This document shows, in pieces, positions 15,610-23,133 of a stretch of DNA of 37,496 nucleotides. The notes below the pieces were generated by a model. The model was given only the letters and a program-made list of their open reading frames with translations, was not told where the DNA came from and made no database searches. This DNA comes from Caldilineaceae bacterium (lineage in GTDB: Bacteria; Chloroflexota; Anaerolineae; Caldilineales; Caldilineaceae). The DNA lies in NCBI GenBank assembly GCA_023384455.1, contig JAHDWH010000033.1:1-37496 (forward strand), in the 5' to 3' direction. The position numbers and the translations under genes were made by a program. Numbering within the stretch: the first letter of the stretch is position 1; each line of letters starts with the position of its first letter.

Positions 15610-16512
15610 ATGATCGCCCAAGCCCAACTTGCTTCGGAGGCTCCACCGGAGGGTGCCCGCGCTGACCGTCATCTGACCCGCCGCAGCAAGATACTCGTCC
15701 AACACACGATTCTGCATATCGTCCTGATCCTGGCTGGATTCACCTTTCTTGTGCCCCTGCTGTGGATTGCGTCAACGTCGCTGAAAACAGCCGGCCAGGT
15801 CTTCATTATTCCTGTTCAGTGGATACCCACTCAGCCCAAGTGGGTCAATTTTGTGGAGGTCTTCACAATTTTGCCGCTAACTTCGTTCATCCGCAATACC
15901 GCCATCGTGACGATATTGGGGACATTGGGGACCGTCTTTAGTTCTCTTCTTGTCGGTTTTAGCCTGGCCCGTCTGCGCTGGCCAGGACGCAATTTTGTCT
16001 TTATGCTGCTGGTCTCGACAATGATGCTGCCCTTCATCGTTACATTGATCCCCACATTCATCCTCTTCAAGTATCTGGGCTGGCTGGATACATTGTATCC
16101 ATTATTCGTTCCCAGCTGGTTCGGCCATGCCTTCTACATTTTCCTGATGCGCCAGTTTATGATCGGTATCCCCACCGAATTAGAGGAGGCGGCACGGGTA
16201 GAGGGTGCCGGGTCGTTGCGTATCCTGATCCAGATTATAACCCCACTGTGTGGCCCGGCCATCGCCACCGTTGCTATCTTTGCATTCCTGGCGCACTATA
16301 ACGATTTTATGGGGCCACTGATCTATCTGAGTACCAACGAAAAGTTCACTCTTCCCCTGGGTATTCTCTGGTACCAGGGGCGGTACGGCCAACAGTGGCA
16401 ACTTGTCATGGCCGTATCCATGGTGGCGCTCATTCCGGTAGTCGTGCTCTTCTTCGTGGCACAGCGCTATTTCGTGCGCGGCATCGCCCTGACCGGTTTG
16501 GGTGGACGATAG
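15610..16512 (+). CDS. CUT1 sugar permease (MalG/UgpE type)
   Basis: This 300-residue protein has about six transmembrane helices. The first follows a short cytoplasmic tail (HTILHIVLILAGFTFLVPLL). The family motif PVQWIPTQPKWVNFVEVF comes next, then FSLARLRWPGRNFVFMLLVS, the coupling loop EEAARVEGAGSLRILIQIIT, and the C-terminal YFVRGIALTGLGGR. The start has AAAGGCAGG upstream. It would pair with the interrupted permease; its own frame is intact, as expected if the TAG upstream is recent or an error. Confidence 0.9.
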   Translation: MIAQAQLASEAPPEGARADRHLTRRSKILVQHTILHIVLILAGFTFLVPLLWIASTSLKTAGQVFIIPVQWIPTQPKWVNFVEVFTILPLTSFIRNTAIVTILGTLGTVFSSLLVGFSLARLRWPGRNFVFMLLVSTMMLPFIVTLIPTFILFKYLGWLDTLYPLFVPSWFGHAFYIFLMRQFMIGIPTELEEAARVEGAGSLRILIQIITPLCGPAIATVAIFAFLAHYNDFMGPLIYLSTNEKFTLPLGILWYQGRYGQQWQLVMAVSMVALIPVVVLFFVAQRYFVRGIALTGLGGR

Positions 16513-16591
16513 ACAGTGGATTTCTCGGCCAGCATTAGTCCTGTTTCGCCGCTTATCTGGACTCACATAACATCCAACAAGGAGAACTTAC

Positions 16592-17659
16592 ATGCCCGAA
16601 ATGACGAGTCGCGAGCGCTTTGCTCGTATGTTTGCCCACGAGGAGGCAGACCGAATTCCTGTTATCGATAGCCCCTGGGATGCCACCATTGAGCGCTGGC
16701 AACGCGAAGGTATGCCGGCGAATGTCAACTACGTGGATTTCTTCGGTTTGGACCACGTGGCTATGATATCGGTGGACAACTCCCCACAATACGAGCAGCG
16801 CGTGATCGAGGAAACGGACGAACATCGAATCCACACCAGCCAGTGGGGCGCCACGCTGAAGAACTGGAGACATTCAGCCTCCACCCCCCACTTTCTCGAT
16901 TTCACGATCGTGGATCCGGAGAGCTGGGCCAGGGCCAAAGAGCGTATCGTCCCCGATCACAGCCGGATTGACTGGGGGCGTTTGAAGAGGCTCTATCCTG
17001 ACTGGCAGTCCAAAGGCACCTGGATTCAAGCAAGTCTCTGGTTTGGCTTCGATGTAACTCACTCCTGGATCGTCGGTACAGAACGGCTGCTCTTTGCCCT
17101 GGCCGAGAGACCCGAATGGTGTCAGGATATGTTCTCCCATCTGTTGGAGGTCAATCTTGCCCTTCTCGATCAGGTCTGGGATGCCGGGTACAGATTCGAC
17201 TCCGTCTTCTGGTGGGATGATATGGGCTACAAGCAACACCAATTCTTTTCCATGCAGATGTATCAGGAACTGCTCAAACCCTACCACAAACGGGCCATCG
17301 ATTGGGCCCATGCCAAGGGCATCAAGGCCCATCTACATTCCTGTGGAGACATCAATCCCTTTGTGCCGGAACTGGTAGGGTTAGGTCTGGACGCACTCAA
17401 TCCTCTGGAAGTCAAGGCCGGGATGGACCCAACATATTTGAAGCAGACGTACGGGGATGATCTGGTCCTGCACGGCGGTATCAATGCGGTTCTGTGGACC
17501 GACCCCGACGCGATCAAAGCGGAAATGGAGAGGGTGATCCCGGTTGTGAAGGAATCAGGTGGATATATCTTTTCCTCAGACCATTCCGTGCCCTCCAGCG
17601 TGAGTCTTCAGGATTTCCAGCAGATTGTACATCTGGCCAAGAAACTGGGCACCTATTGA
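16592..17659 (+). CDS. URO-D superfamily protein (possible corrinoid/methyl-transfer type)
   Basis: This 355-residue protein has the superfamily N-terminus (RERFARMFAHEEADRIPVID). Its C-terminal half carries AHLHSCGDINPFVPELVGLG (H249, C251), LDALNPLEVKAGMDPTYLKQ and LVLHGGI, then GGYIFSSDHSVPSSVSLQDF. The H-x-C-G motif binds zinc in the methylcobamide:CoM methyltransferase branch (MtaA/MtbA), whereas true heme uroporphyrinogen decarboxylases lack it. A heme role is therefore unlikely. Similar proteins are known as uncharacterised companions of sugar transport genes. A clean AAGGAGAAC ribosome site lies ahead of the ATG. It is last in the sugar locus and probably co-transcribed with the CUT1 genes; its reaction is unknown. 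Confidence 0.8.
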   Translation: MPEMTSRERFARMFAHEEADRIPVIDSPWDATIERWQREGMPANVNYVDFFGLDHVAMISVDNSPQYEQRVIEETDEHRIHTSQWGATLKNWRHSASTPHFLDFTIVDPESWARAKERIVPDHSRIDWGRLKRLYPDWQSKGTWIQASLWFGFDVTHSWIVGTERLLFALAERPEWCQDMFSHLLEVNLALLDQVWDAGYRFDSVFWWDDMGYKQHQFFSMQMYQELLKPYHKRAIDWAHAKGIKAHLHSCGDINPFVPELVGLGLDALNPLEVKAGMDPTYLKQTYGDDLVLHGGINAVLWTDPDAIKAEMERVIPVVKESGGYIFSSDHSVPSSVSLQDFQQIVHLAKKLGTY

Positions 17660-17722
17660 CCGGCCATCCTTCTGCACTTGTGAGCGGATAAACTCTGTCG
17701 TATCAGACCGTCAAATAATAGA

Positions 17723-17762
17723 AATAGCGCAGGGGTGTTGCTTGCAACACCCCTGCGCTATT
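17723..17762 (+). terminator. Long perfect hairpin after the sugar locus
   Basis: A perfect 19-bp inverted repeat (17723-17741 with 17744-17762) has only tt between the arms; in practice the loop would be cttg. It lies 64 nt after the URO-D-like stop and probably terminates the transcript. The stem top is GC-rich and its base is AT-rich. Confidence 0.75.
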
Positions 17763-17830
17763 AAGTCACATATGACCAGAGCGTTATTTTGTCGTACCTG
17801 TTCAGCCACCCCGCCCTACCCCTCCCCCTT

Positions 17831-18001
17831 CTAGCAGCCTGCCGGAGTGGCACAGAATAGAACGCGGATAGGGCGGAAAGTACGGAAAAAACCGGATTTT
17901 TCTCGATTGTATCCGCGAAAATCAGCCCTTTCCCTTCGACAGGCTCAGGACACCGCCGCGTCATCCGCGTTCTATCTCTTCTCTCTCCGACAGGCTGCTA
18001 G
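17831..18001. mobile_element. Element B, copy 1: MITE-like insert with CTAG-ended inverted repeats
   Basis: The ends are 17-bp inverted repeats (17831-17847 and 17985-18001, one mismatch), each starting CTAGCAGCCTG. Inner inverted repeats atagaacgcggat (17857-17869) and atccgcgttctat (17963-17975) are perfect. The insert has no coding frame, and no transposase gene is nearby. A related copy in the opposite orientation is at 35727-35852. Outer CTAG tetramers could be a target duplication or part of the ends. Confidence 0.65.
17933..17950. repeat. Widespread REP-like motif ccttcgacaggctcagga
   Basis: This word matches the common extragenic palindrome seen across many bacterial genomes, which is often mistranslated as PEPVEG. 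Here it lies within the central part of element B and is absent from the second B copy, so it is probably a later insertion. Confidence 0.55.
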
Positions 18002-18099
18002 GGAGGGAACCGGATCGACTCCTCCCCCACTGTGGGGGAGGTTGGGTGGGGGTGAGCAGTTACATTTTGTCAGATAGTGGCCCGCCTGTCGCCCGGCCA

Positions 18100-18804
18100 C
18101 TAAAACCCCAAATAGGCCTCCACCACCTGCGGATCTGCCAGCAGCGTCTTGGCATCCCCACTCAGACGAATCGTGCCCGTCTCCATCACATAGCCCCGGT
18201 GGGCCACTTGCAGCGCGGCCTGGGCGTTCTGCTCCACCAGCAGAATCGTCGTCCCCTGGCTGTTGATTTCGATAATAATCCGGAAAATCTGCTCCACCAG
18301 AATCGGGGCCAGCCCCATGGACGGCTCGTCCAGGAGCAGAATGCGCGGCCGGGCCATCATCGCCCGGCCCATCGCCAGCATCTGCTGCTCGCCGCCAGAG
18401 AGGGTGCCGCCCGCCTGTTTCAGCCGCTCCCGCAGCCGGGGAAAGAGGGTGAGCACCCGCGCGTAGTCCGAGGCAATACCGTCGGCGTCGCTGCGGTTGA
18501 AGGCGCCCATCTCCAGATTCTCCTGCACAGTCAGCCGGGCAAAAATCTTGCGTCCTTCCGGCGACTGGACGACGCCCCGGTGGGTGACCGTATGCGCGGG
18601 CAGGTGGTCGATGCGCTCGCCCTCCAGATAGACCGCGCCCTCCTTGGGCGTCAGGATGCCGCTGATAGTGTTGAGCGTCGTCGTCTTGCCCGCACCGTTG
18701 GAGCCGATGAGGGTGACGATCTCGCCCTTCTCCACCGTCAGGGAAATACCCTTCAGCGCGTGGATGCGGTCGTAGTAGGTGTGGATGTTTTCGAGTGTGA
18801 GCAT
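18100..18804 (-). CDS. livF: Branched-chain amino-acid-type ABC ATPase LivF
   Basis: This 234-residue ATPase has Walker A GSNGAGKTT near residue 33, signature LSGGEQQMLAMGRAM, Walker B ILLLDEPSMGLAP and the LivF-specific tail VVEAYLGF. It energises uptake of branched-chain amino acids, or of related compounds such as amides and urea in this family. The sequence just upstream of the ATG is TAATCCT, the same context as the livM start (21783), with no good Shine-Dalgarno. The 31-bp inverted repeat begins seven bases upstream. It is last in the liv operon and separated from livG by the four-helix-bundle cassette. Confidence 0.92.
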   Translation of the reverse strand: MLTLENIHTYYDRIHALKGISLTVEKGEIVTLIGSNGAGKTTTLNTISGILTPKEGAVYLEGERIDHLPAHTVTHRGVVQSPEGRKIFARLTVQENLEMGAFNRSDADGIASDYARVLTLFPRLRERLKQAGGTLSGGEQQMLAMGRAMMARPRILLLDEPSMGLAPILVEQIFRIIIEINSQGTTILLVEQNAQAALQVAHRGYVMETGTIRLSGDAKTLLADPQVVEAYLGF

Positions 18805-18810
18805 AGGATT

Positions 18811-18841
18811 AATAGTGAATGGTGAATAGGGAATAGTGAAT
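18811..18841. repeat. Left 31-bp inverted repeat of the four-helix-bundle cassette
   Basis: These 31 bases match the reverse complement of 19244-19274 at 29 of 31 positions. They read in 7-nt steps (GTGAATG, GTGAATA, GGGAATA, GTGAATG). They lie between the S23-family gene and livF. Confidence 0.8.
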
Positions 18842-18852
18842 GGCTAATGACG

Positions 18853-19218
18853 TTAACGACGTTGGTTCGCTGCTGCTGTCTTTATGCTGGAGCCGATAAT
18901 GCGGCCCAATTGTTCAGATTCGTCCAGTACCGGGTCTACTTCTTCGGCTGGCAATAGACGGGCCAGGCGTATCATTTTCAGCCAGACCGTCGATTCGTTC
19001 AGTTCTTTCAGGCAGATGCGAAGTTTGTGAATAAAGTCGCTGCGACTTTCTGCGCTGCGGCCTTCGGAATAGTTGGGGGCGGGGGAGGTGCCGCTGCGCA
19101 ATAGCTGACCAGCAATGTGGCGGCCAGCCGGTGTCGCTGGTAGACGGTCGCACAGTTGAATTACCATCACCGCAAAGCGGATCAGCCGGTCCTCTAAATC
19201 ATCGCCTTTCGCCGCCAT
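18853..19218 (-). CDS. Four-helix-bundle protein (S23/IVP family)
   Basis: This 121-residue, fully helical protein has LEDRLIRFAVMVIQLCDRLP, then GRHIAGQLLRSGTSPAPNYS (the family's QLLRSGTSI..NxxEG-like motif) with EGRSAES, then SDFIHKLRICLKELNESTVW. The family was first found as the ORF in 23S rRNA intervening sequences, and a relative (bAvd) is the accessory protein of diversity-generating retroelements. Here it is stand-alone, with its own strong ribosome site (GGAGGGGAGGGG upstream of the ATG). It lies between livG and livF and is bracketed by 31-bp inverted repeats. It has no evident role in amino acid transport, so it looks like an inserted passenger gene. No DGR reverse transcriptase is present in the window. 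Confidence 0.88.
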   Translation of the reverse strand: MAAKGDDLEDRLIRFAVMVIQLCDRLPATPAGRHIAGQLLRSGTSPAPNYSEGRSAESRSDFIHKLRICLKELNESTVWLKMIRLARLLPAEEVDPVLDESEQLGRIIGSSIKTAAANQRR

Positions 19219-19243
19219 CGTCCCCTCCCCTCCCCCATTAAAA

Positions 19244-19274
19244 ATTCACCATTCCCTATTCACCATTCGCTATT
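19244..19274. repeat. Right 31-bp inverted repeat of the cassette, overlapping the livG stop
   Basis: It pairs with 18811-18841 (29/31). The livG stop codon (19256-19258) and its last residues IANGE are encoded inside this repeat. Confidence 0.8.
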
Positions 19275-20071
19275 CTCTTCTCCGTCCCCCCAGAAGTATC
19301 CAACAGCACCCCCGGCCCCAAATAGGCCTCCACCACCCGTGGGTCCGACCGCACTTCGGCTGGCTTCCCCTCGGCGATCTTCTTGCCGTAGTCCAGCACA
19401 GTGATATTCTCCGAAATGTTCATCACCACTTTCATATCGTGCTCGATCAGAAAAACGGTAATGCCCTTCTCGTCCCGCAGCCGATGCACCAGCTCGATCA
19501 TCCGCTCGGTCTCTCGTGGATTCATCCCCGCGGCTGGCTCGTCCAGCAGCAGCAGTTGGGGACGGCTGCCAATGGCCCGGGCAATCTCCAGCAGCCGCTG
19601 ATCCCCGTAGGGCAGATTGGTGGAGAGGGTCTCGTCTTCCCCGCCCAGCCCCACAAACTCCAACAGTTCCAGGGCGAACTGCCTGGCTTGCCGCTCCTCG
19701 GCCCGCTGGGAAGCCGTGCGCAACACCGCGCCCAGAGGTGTGGCCTTCATCCGTACGTGCTGGCCCACCAGCACATTTTCCAGGGCCGTCATCCCTTTGA
19801 AAAGGCGGATGTTCTGGTAGGTGCGGGCGATGCCCAGGCCGATGATCTGGTCCGAGCGCTGGCCCACCAGCGAGTGACCGTCGAAGCGGATCGACCCCTT
19901 TTCCGGGCGGTAGAGACCGGTCATACAGTTGAAAAAGGTTGTCTTGCCCGCGCCGTTGGGGCCGATGAGACTGGCAATCGAACCCTTTTCGATTGCCAAA
20001 TCCACCGAATCCACCGCGGTCAGACCGCCAAAAATCTTTGTAACACCCTTTGCTTCCAGCAATGCAGCCAT
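19256..20071 (-). CDS. livG: Branched-chain amino-acid-type ABC ATPase LivG
   Basis: This 271-residue ATPase has Walker A GPNGAGKTT near residue 37, RTYQNIRLF (the LivG Q-loop motif), LPYGDQRLLEIARA in place of LSGGQ as in all LivG proteins, Walker B LLLLDEPAAGMNP, and FLIEHDMKVVM. The start at 20071 overlaps the livM stop by one base (TGATG). Family members normally end soon after VVEAYLG. Here about 19 residues follow (GPGVLLDTSGGTEKRIANGE), and the last ones are encoded in the right inverted repeat, so the 3' end was probably altered by the insertion. Confidence 0.92.
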   Translation of the reverse strand: MAALLEAKGVTKIFGGLTAVDSVDLAIEKGSIASLIGPNGAGKTTFFNCMTGLYRPEKGSIRFDGHSLVGQRSDQIIGLGIARTYQNIRLFKGMTALENVLVGQHVRMKATPLGAVLRTASQRAEERQARQFALELLEFVGLGGEDETLSTNLPYGDQRLLEIARAIGSRPQLLLLDEPAAGMNPRETERMIELVHRLRDEKGITVFLIEHDMKVVMNISENITVLDYGKKIAEGKPAEVRSDPRVVEAYLGPGVLLDTSGGTEKRIANGE

Positions 20072-21783
20072 CAGGCCCGCCCCCCTTCCAACTCTGCTCG
20101 CTTTTCGTCCTCGTCCGGCAGCGCCACCTCTTCGCTGTGCAGCTCCCGGCGGCGGCGGGCCGAGGGCAAAATCCCTTCGGGCCGCACAATCATCATTACA
20201 ATCAACAGAATGGCGAAGGTGACAATGCGGTATTCGTCCACACCCCGCAGCACCTCCGGCAGCCCTTTCAGCGCCAGCGCGCCCAGCACCACACCGGGAA
20301 TACTGCCCATCCCGCCCACAATAATCAGGGCCAGGGCGTCGATAGAGACGAAAAGGGAGAAATTTTCCGGGAAAATGTTGATCTGCCGGGCCGCGTAGAG
20401 CTGCCCAGCCAGACCGGCAAAGGTCGCGCCGATGGCGAAGGCCAGCAGCTTTGTCTGCACCAGATGGATGCCCGTGGCCTGGGCCACATCCTCGTCCTCG
20501 CGCATGGCCACCCACGCCCGCCCCAGCCGCGAGTCGTTGAGCCGGATGGCGACGAAGGCCACCACAGCCGAGCCAAAGATCGCCAGCAGAAAAATCCAGC
20601 CCTGGGCGTCCAGGTGGGAGGTCAGGCTGGCCGGGGCCACGCCAAAGAGGGTGGGCTGGGCGATGCGCAGCAGACCCCGTGGCCCGTTGGTCAATTCGCC
20701 CAGATTGAGCATAAAGAGGCGGATGATTTCCCCGAAGCCCAGGGTGACAATCGCCAGATAGTCGCCCCGCAGACGGAGGACGGGAATGCCCAGCAGCACG
20801 CCGCCGATGGCCGCGGTAATCATCGCCAGGGGAATGGCCGACCAGTAGCCCAGCAGGGGGCTGTCCGGCGAGATGCCCATCCCCGTCAGCAGGGCGCTAA
20901 TGTAGGGCGAGGAGAAGGGCGCGGCCACAAAGGCGTAGACATAGGCGCCGATGGCGAAAAAGGCCACATAGCCCAAATCGAGCAGACCCGCATAGCCCAC
21001 GACGATATTCAGCCCCAGCCCCATCATAACAAAGATGAAGACGATACTCATCACCGAATTCTGGAATTGGTTGAGTACAAAGGGCAGGGAGAGCAGAACC
21101 GCGGCCAGCAGCGCGCTGATTGCCAGTTTTTCCAGCCCGTCTTTGGCCGCGGCCAGGGCAAAGAGACCCGCGCCCGTGGCAAAGAGCACCAGCAGCAGAC
21201 GGACGATATTTTTGTCGTTGCCAAAGGCCGAGACCCCGTCCAGCCCCAGATAGTAGATAGCGGCAAAGAGGGCAAAGGGGAGCAGAACCACCACCCAGCG
21301 CCCGCCGGGGATGCGTAGACCCCGCACCGCGCCCGCGGCCCCGCTGCGGCTGAGCGCGACCAGCAGCCCGCCGACCAGCCCCGCGCCAGCCAGGTAGAGC
21401 GCGATCAGCAGGTATTGGAGAAAGCTGACCTCGGCTTTGGCAATCGTCCCTGCGCTGACATTCAGGATGGCCGCCATATTCAGGGGCACAATTTTGTCGA
21501 AGACGGGCTGCACCTTCACGCCGCTGCCCAGGAGATAGGAGAAGAACCAGATTTCCAGCGCGGTCAACAGGCCAACCGTCACACCGGCTGTCAGCCCAGA
21601 CGAGAGCAGAGTGCCGGTGCTGCTCTCCCTGGCCTGGCCGCGCAGGACCATCCAGAAAAAGAGAGCGGTCAGCACAGCCAAGACGGGCAGGGCCGCCTCT
21701 TCCAGCCGGGTGGGCAGGCCGATCAGTATCAGATAAGTCAGGGCGGCAAAGGCGACCAGCCCTTTGGTGAGTCCATTTTTCAT
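20071..21783 (-). CDS. livM: Branched-chain amino-acid-type ABC permease LivM, with long N-terminal extension
   Basis: The C-terminal half (from about residue 255) is typical LivM: FVMMGLGLNIVVGYAGLLDL near 268, then GAYVYA, GIPVLRLRGDYLAIVTLGFG, RAWVAMREDEDVAQATGIHL and GMGSIPGVVLGALALKGLPE. The first 250 residues hold about six extra hydrophobic segments, giving 570 residues against about 300-425 usually. A charged tail (RRRRELHSEEVALPDEDEKR) ends the protein. It forms the membrane channel with LivH. The gap to livH is 4 bases. Confidence 0.9.
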   Translation of the reverse strand: MKNGLTKGLVAFAALTYLILIGLPTRLEEAALPVLAVLTALFFWMVLRGQARESSTGTLLSSGLTAGVTVGLLTALEIWFFSYLLGSGVKVQPVFDKIVPLNMAAILNVSAGTIAKAEVSFLQYLLIALYLAGAGLVGGLLVALSRSGAAGAVRGLRIPGGRWVVVLLPFALFAAIYYLGLDGVSAFGNDKNIVRLLLVLFATGAGLFALAAAKDGLEKLAISALLAAVLLSLPFVLNQFQNSVMSIVFIFVMMGLGLNIVVGYAGLLDLGYVAFFAIGAYVYAFVAAPFSSPYISALLTGMGISPDSPLLGYWSAIPLAMITAAIGGVLLGIPVLRLRGDYLAIVTLGFGEIIRLFMLNLGELTNGPRGLLRIAQPTLFGVAPASLTSHLDAQGWIFLLAIFGSAVVAFVAIRLNDSRLGRAWVAMREDEDVAQATGIHLVQTKLLAFAIGATFAGLAGQLYAARQINIFPENFSLFVSIDALALIIVGGMGSIPGVVLGALALKGLPEVLRGVDEYRIVTFAILLIVMMIVRPEGILPSARRRRELHSEEVALPDEDEKRAELEGGRA

Positions 21784-21787
21784 AGGA

Positions 21788-22825
21788 TTAGGCCTTCTTC
21801 TCGCTCAAAATTTCGCCGAAGATGCCCGATGGCCGGAAGATCAGAATCAGCACCAGCACAGAAAAGGCGATGATGTCCTTGTATTCCGTGGGAATGCCCA
21901 GCGCGCTGGGGCCGAGGGCTTCGATCATCCCCAGAATCAGCGCGCCAAACATCGCGCCGGGGATGTTGCCGATGCCGCCCAACACCGCCGCGGTAAAGGC
22001 TTTCAGGCCGGGGATAAAGCCGCTGTTGAACTTGACGACCGTATTGTGAAAGCCCAGCATCACCCCGGCCGCGCCGGCCAGGGCCGAGCCGAGGATGAAA
22101 GTCGCCACAATCACCGCGTCCACATTCACGCCCATCAGCGCCGCGGTGTCCTTGTCCTCGGCCACGGCGCGCATAGCCCGGCCCAGCTTTGTGCGTTGCA
22201 CAATTAAATAGAGGCCGAGCATCAGCAGCACCGAAGCGAAAAAGATAATCAGTCCCGTATAGGGGATAAAGACCTCCCCCGTGCGGATGCCGCCGGAGAT
22301 GAGGGCCGGTTTGCGGTAGCTGTGGGGGCTGACACCGAAGATGAGGAGGACAGAATATTGCAGAAAGAGGGAAGCGCCGATGGCGCTGATCAGCGGGACG
22401 AGACGGGGCGCCCGGCGCAGGGGACGATAGGCCAGCCGCTCCAATGCGACGCCTGTGACGACCGAGCCGAGCATACCCATCAACAGAATGAAGATCAGCG
22501 CGGCCACGACCGCCGCTGCCGAACCTTCCATCCAGCCCTGGGCTGCGGCAAATTGCAGGGCAAAGAAGCCGGTAATACCGCCGATCATCATCACTTCGCC
22601 GTGGGCAAAGTTGATCATAAAAAGGATGCCGTAGACGAGGGTATAGCCCAGGGCCACCAGGGCATAGACACCGCCCAGCACCAGCCCGTTGATTCCCTGG
22701 GAAATCCAGAAGGAGGTCGGGTAGGCTTCGGCAAAGCCCACCGTAATCACCCGCCAGACCACCAGCAGGAGCACTGCTATACCGAAAGACCTGATCAAAA
22801 GTTTCGAGAGAGCCTGTTTTTCCAT
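21788..22825 (-). CDS. livH: Branched-chain amino-acid-type ABC permease LivH
   Basis: This 345-residue membrane protein has the LivH pattern GINGLVLGGVYALVALGYTL with VYGILFMINFAHGEVMMIGG, then LERLAYRPLRRAPRLVPLIS, RAMRAVAEDKDTAALMGVNV and AVLGGIGNIPGAMFGALILG. ATG 22825 is chosen because AGGGG lies six bases upstream; ATG 22831 in the same frame abuts that AGGGG and is less likely. It pairs with LivM. Confidence 0.93.
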   Translation of the reverse strand: MEKQALSKLLIRSFGIAVLLLVVWRVITVGFAEAYPTSFWISQGINGLVLGGVYALVALGYTLVYGILFMINFAHGEVMMIGGITGFFALQFAAAQGWMEGSAAAVVAALIFILLMGMLGSVVTGVALERLAYRPLRRAPRLVPLISAIGASLFLQYSVLLIFGVSPHSYRKPALISGGIRTGEVFIPYTGLIIFFASVLLMLGLYLIVQRTKLGRAMRAVAEDKDTAALMGVNVDAVIVATFILGSALAGAAGVMLGFHNTVVKFNSGFIPGLKAFTAAVLGGIGNIPGAMFGALILGMIEALGPSALGIPTEYKDIIAFSVLVLILIFRPSGIFGEILSEKKA

Positions 22826-22843
22826 GCGCATCCCCTAAAAGAG

Positions 22844-22909
22844 GGACGCAGATTGGATGGATTGGTATTGATCTGCGCTGATCAATACCGTTCAAAAGTA
22901 TCTGCGTCC
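22844..22909. repeat. Nested hairpin between livK and livH
   Basis: The inner perfect 10-bp stem is ggtattgatc/gatcaatacc (22864-22873 with 22880-22889, loop tgcgct). The outer 10-bp stem is ggacgcagat/atctgcgtcc (22844-22853 with 22900-22909). It lies just upstream of the livH ribosome site on the minus strand. Confidence 0.6.
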
Positions 22910-22926
22910 TCAATCTTCTAACGAAA

Positions 22927-22962
22927 ACAGGGTGGGCCAGAGACGAACTCTGCCCACCCTGT
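22927..22962 (-). terminator. Intercistronic hairpin between livK and livH
   Basis: An 11-bp stem (22927-22937 with 22952-22962) extends inward by agag/ctct after one bulged base. It is in the same SBP-to-permease position as the hairpins at 8874 and 14584 and probably reduces expression past livK. Confidence 0.65.
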
Positions 22963-22991
22963 CGAAGATCATCAACTGTGGGTTGATAGAA

Positions 22992-23126
22992 AGAAGTTCA
23001 ACTTTTCGGAAAAAAATGTTACTGCTCAGGTGCGACGCACTCGCCAGAAGAAGGTTCCTGTACAAAAAATGTGTGGCGAGTGCGTCGCACCCAAAGCCTG
23101 AGTAGTAACGAAAAAGTCGAACTTCT
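22992..23126. repeat. 135-bp nested palindrome immediately 3' of livK
   Basis: Outer arms are agaagttc (22992-22999) and gaacttct (23119-23126). Middle arms gttactgctca/tgagtagtaac (23018-23028 with 23099-23109) carry one G-U. Inner arms (23029-23046 with 23074-23091) are perfect over 18 bp and contain gtgcgacgcactcgcc. It begins 7 bp beyond the livK stop. It resembles a folded-back MITE or REP-pair and carries no ORF. Confidence 0.7.
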
Positions 23127-23133
23127 AACGCCG

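Larger units (their letters stand above)
17794..18063. repeat. Dispersed palindromic element A, copy 2, interrupted by element B
   Basis: The left end GTACCTGTTCAGCCACC and right end GTGAGCAGTTAC match the two ends of copy 1 (2323-2412) in inverse orientation. The core ctcccccactgtgggggag lies at 18022-18040. Between ccctcccccttc and ggagggaacc, where copy 1 is continuous, 171 bp of element B are inserted. No gene is present between 17763 and 18099. Confidence 0.7.

Noticed and set aside
16592..17659. Heme-pathway uroporphyrinogen decarboxylase (hemE)
   Set aside because: It has the H-x-C-G motif of methyltransferase-like members and no heme genes nearby.
18853..19218. Diversity-generating retroelement accessory gene
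   Set aside because: The family is related to bAvd, but no reverse transcriptase, template/variable repeat pair or target protein is present in the window.
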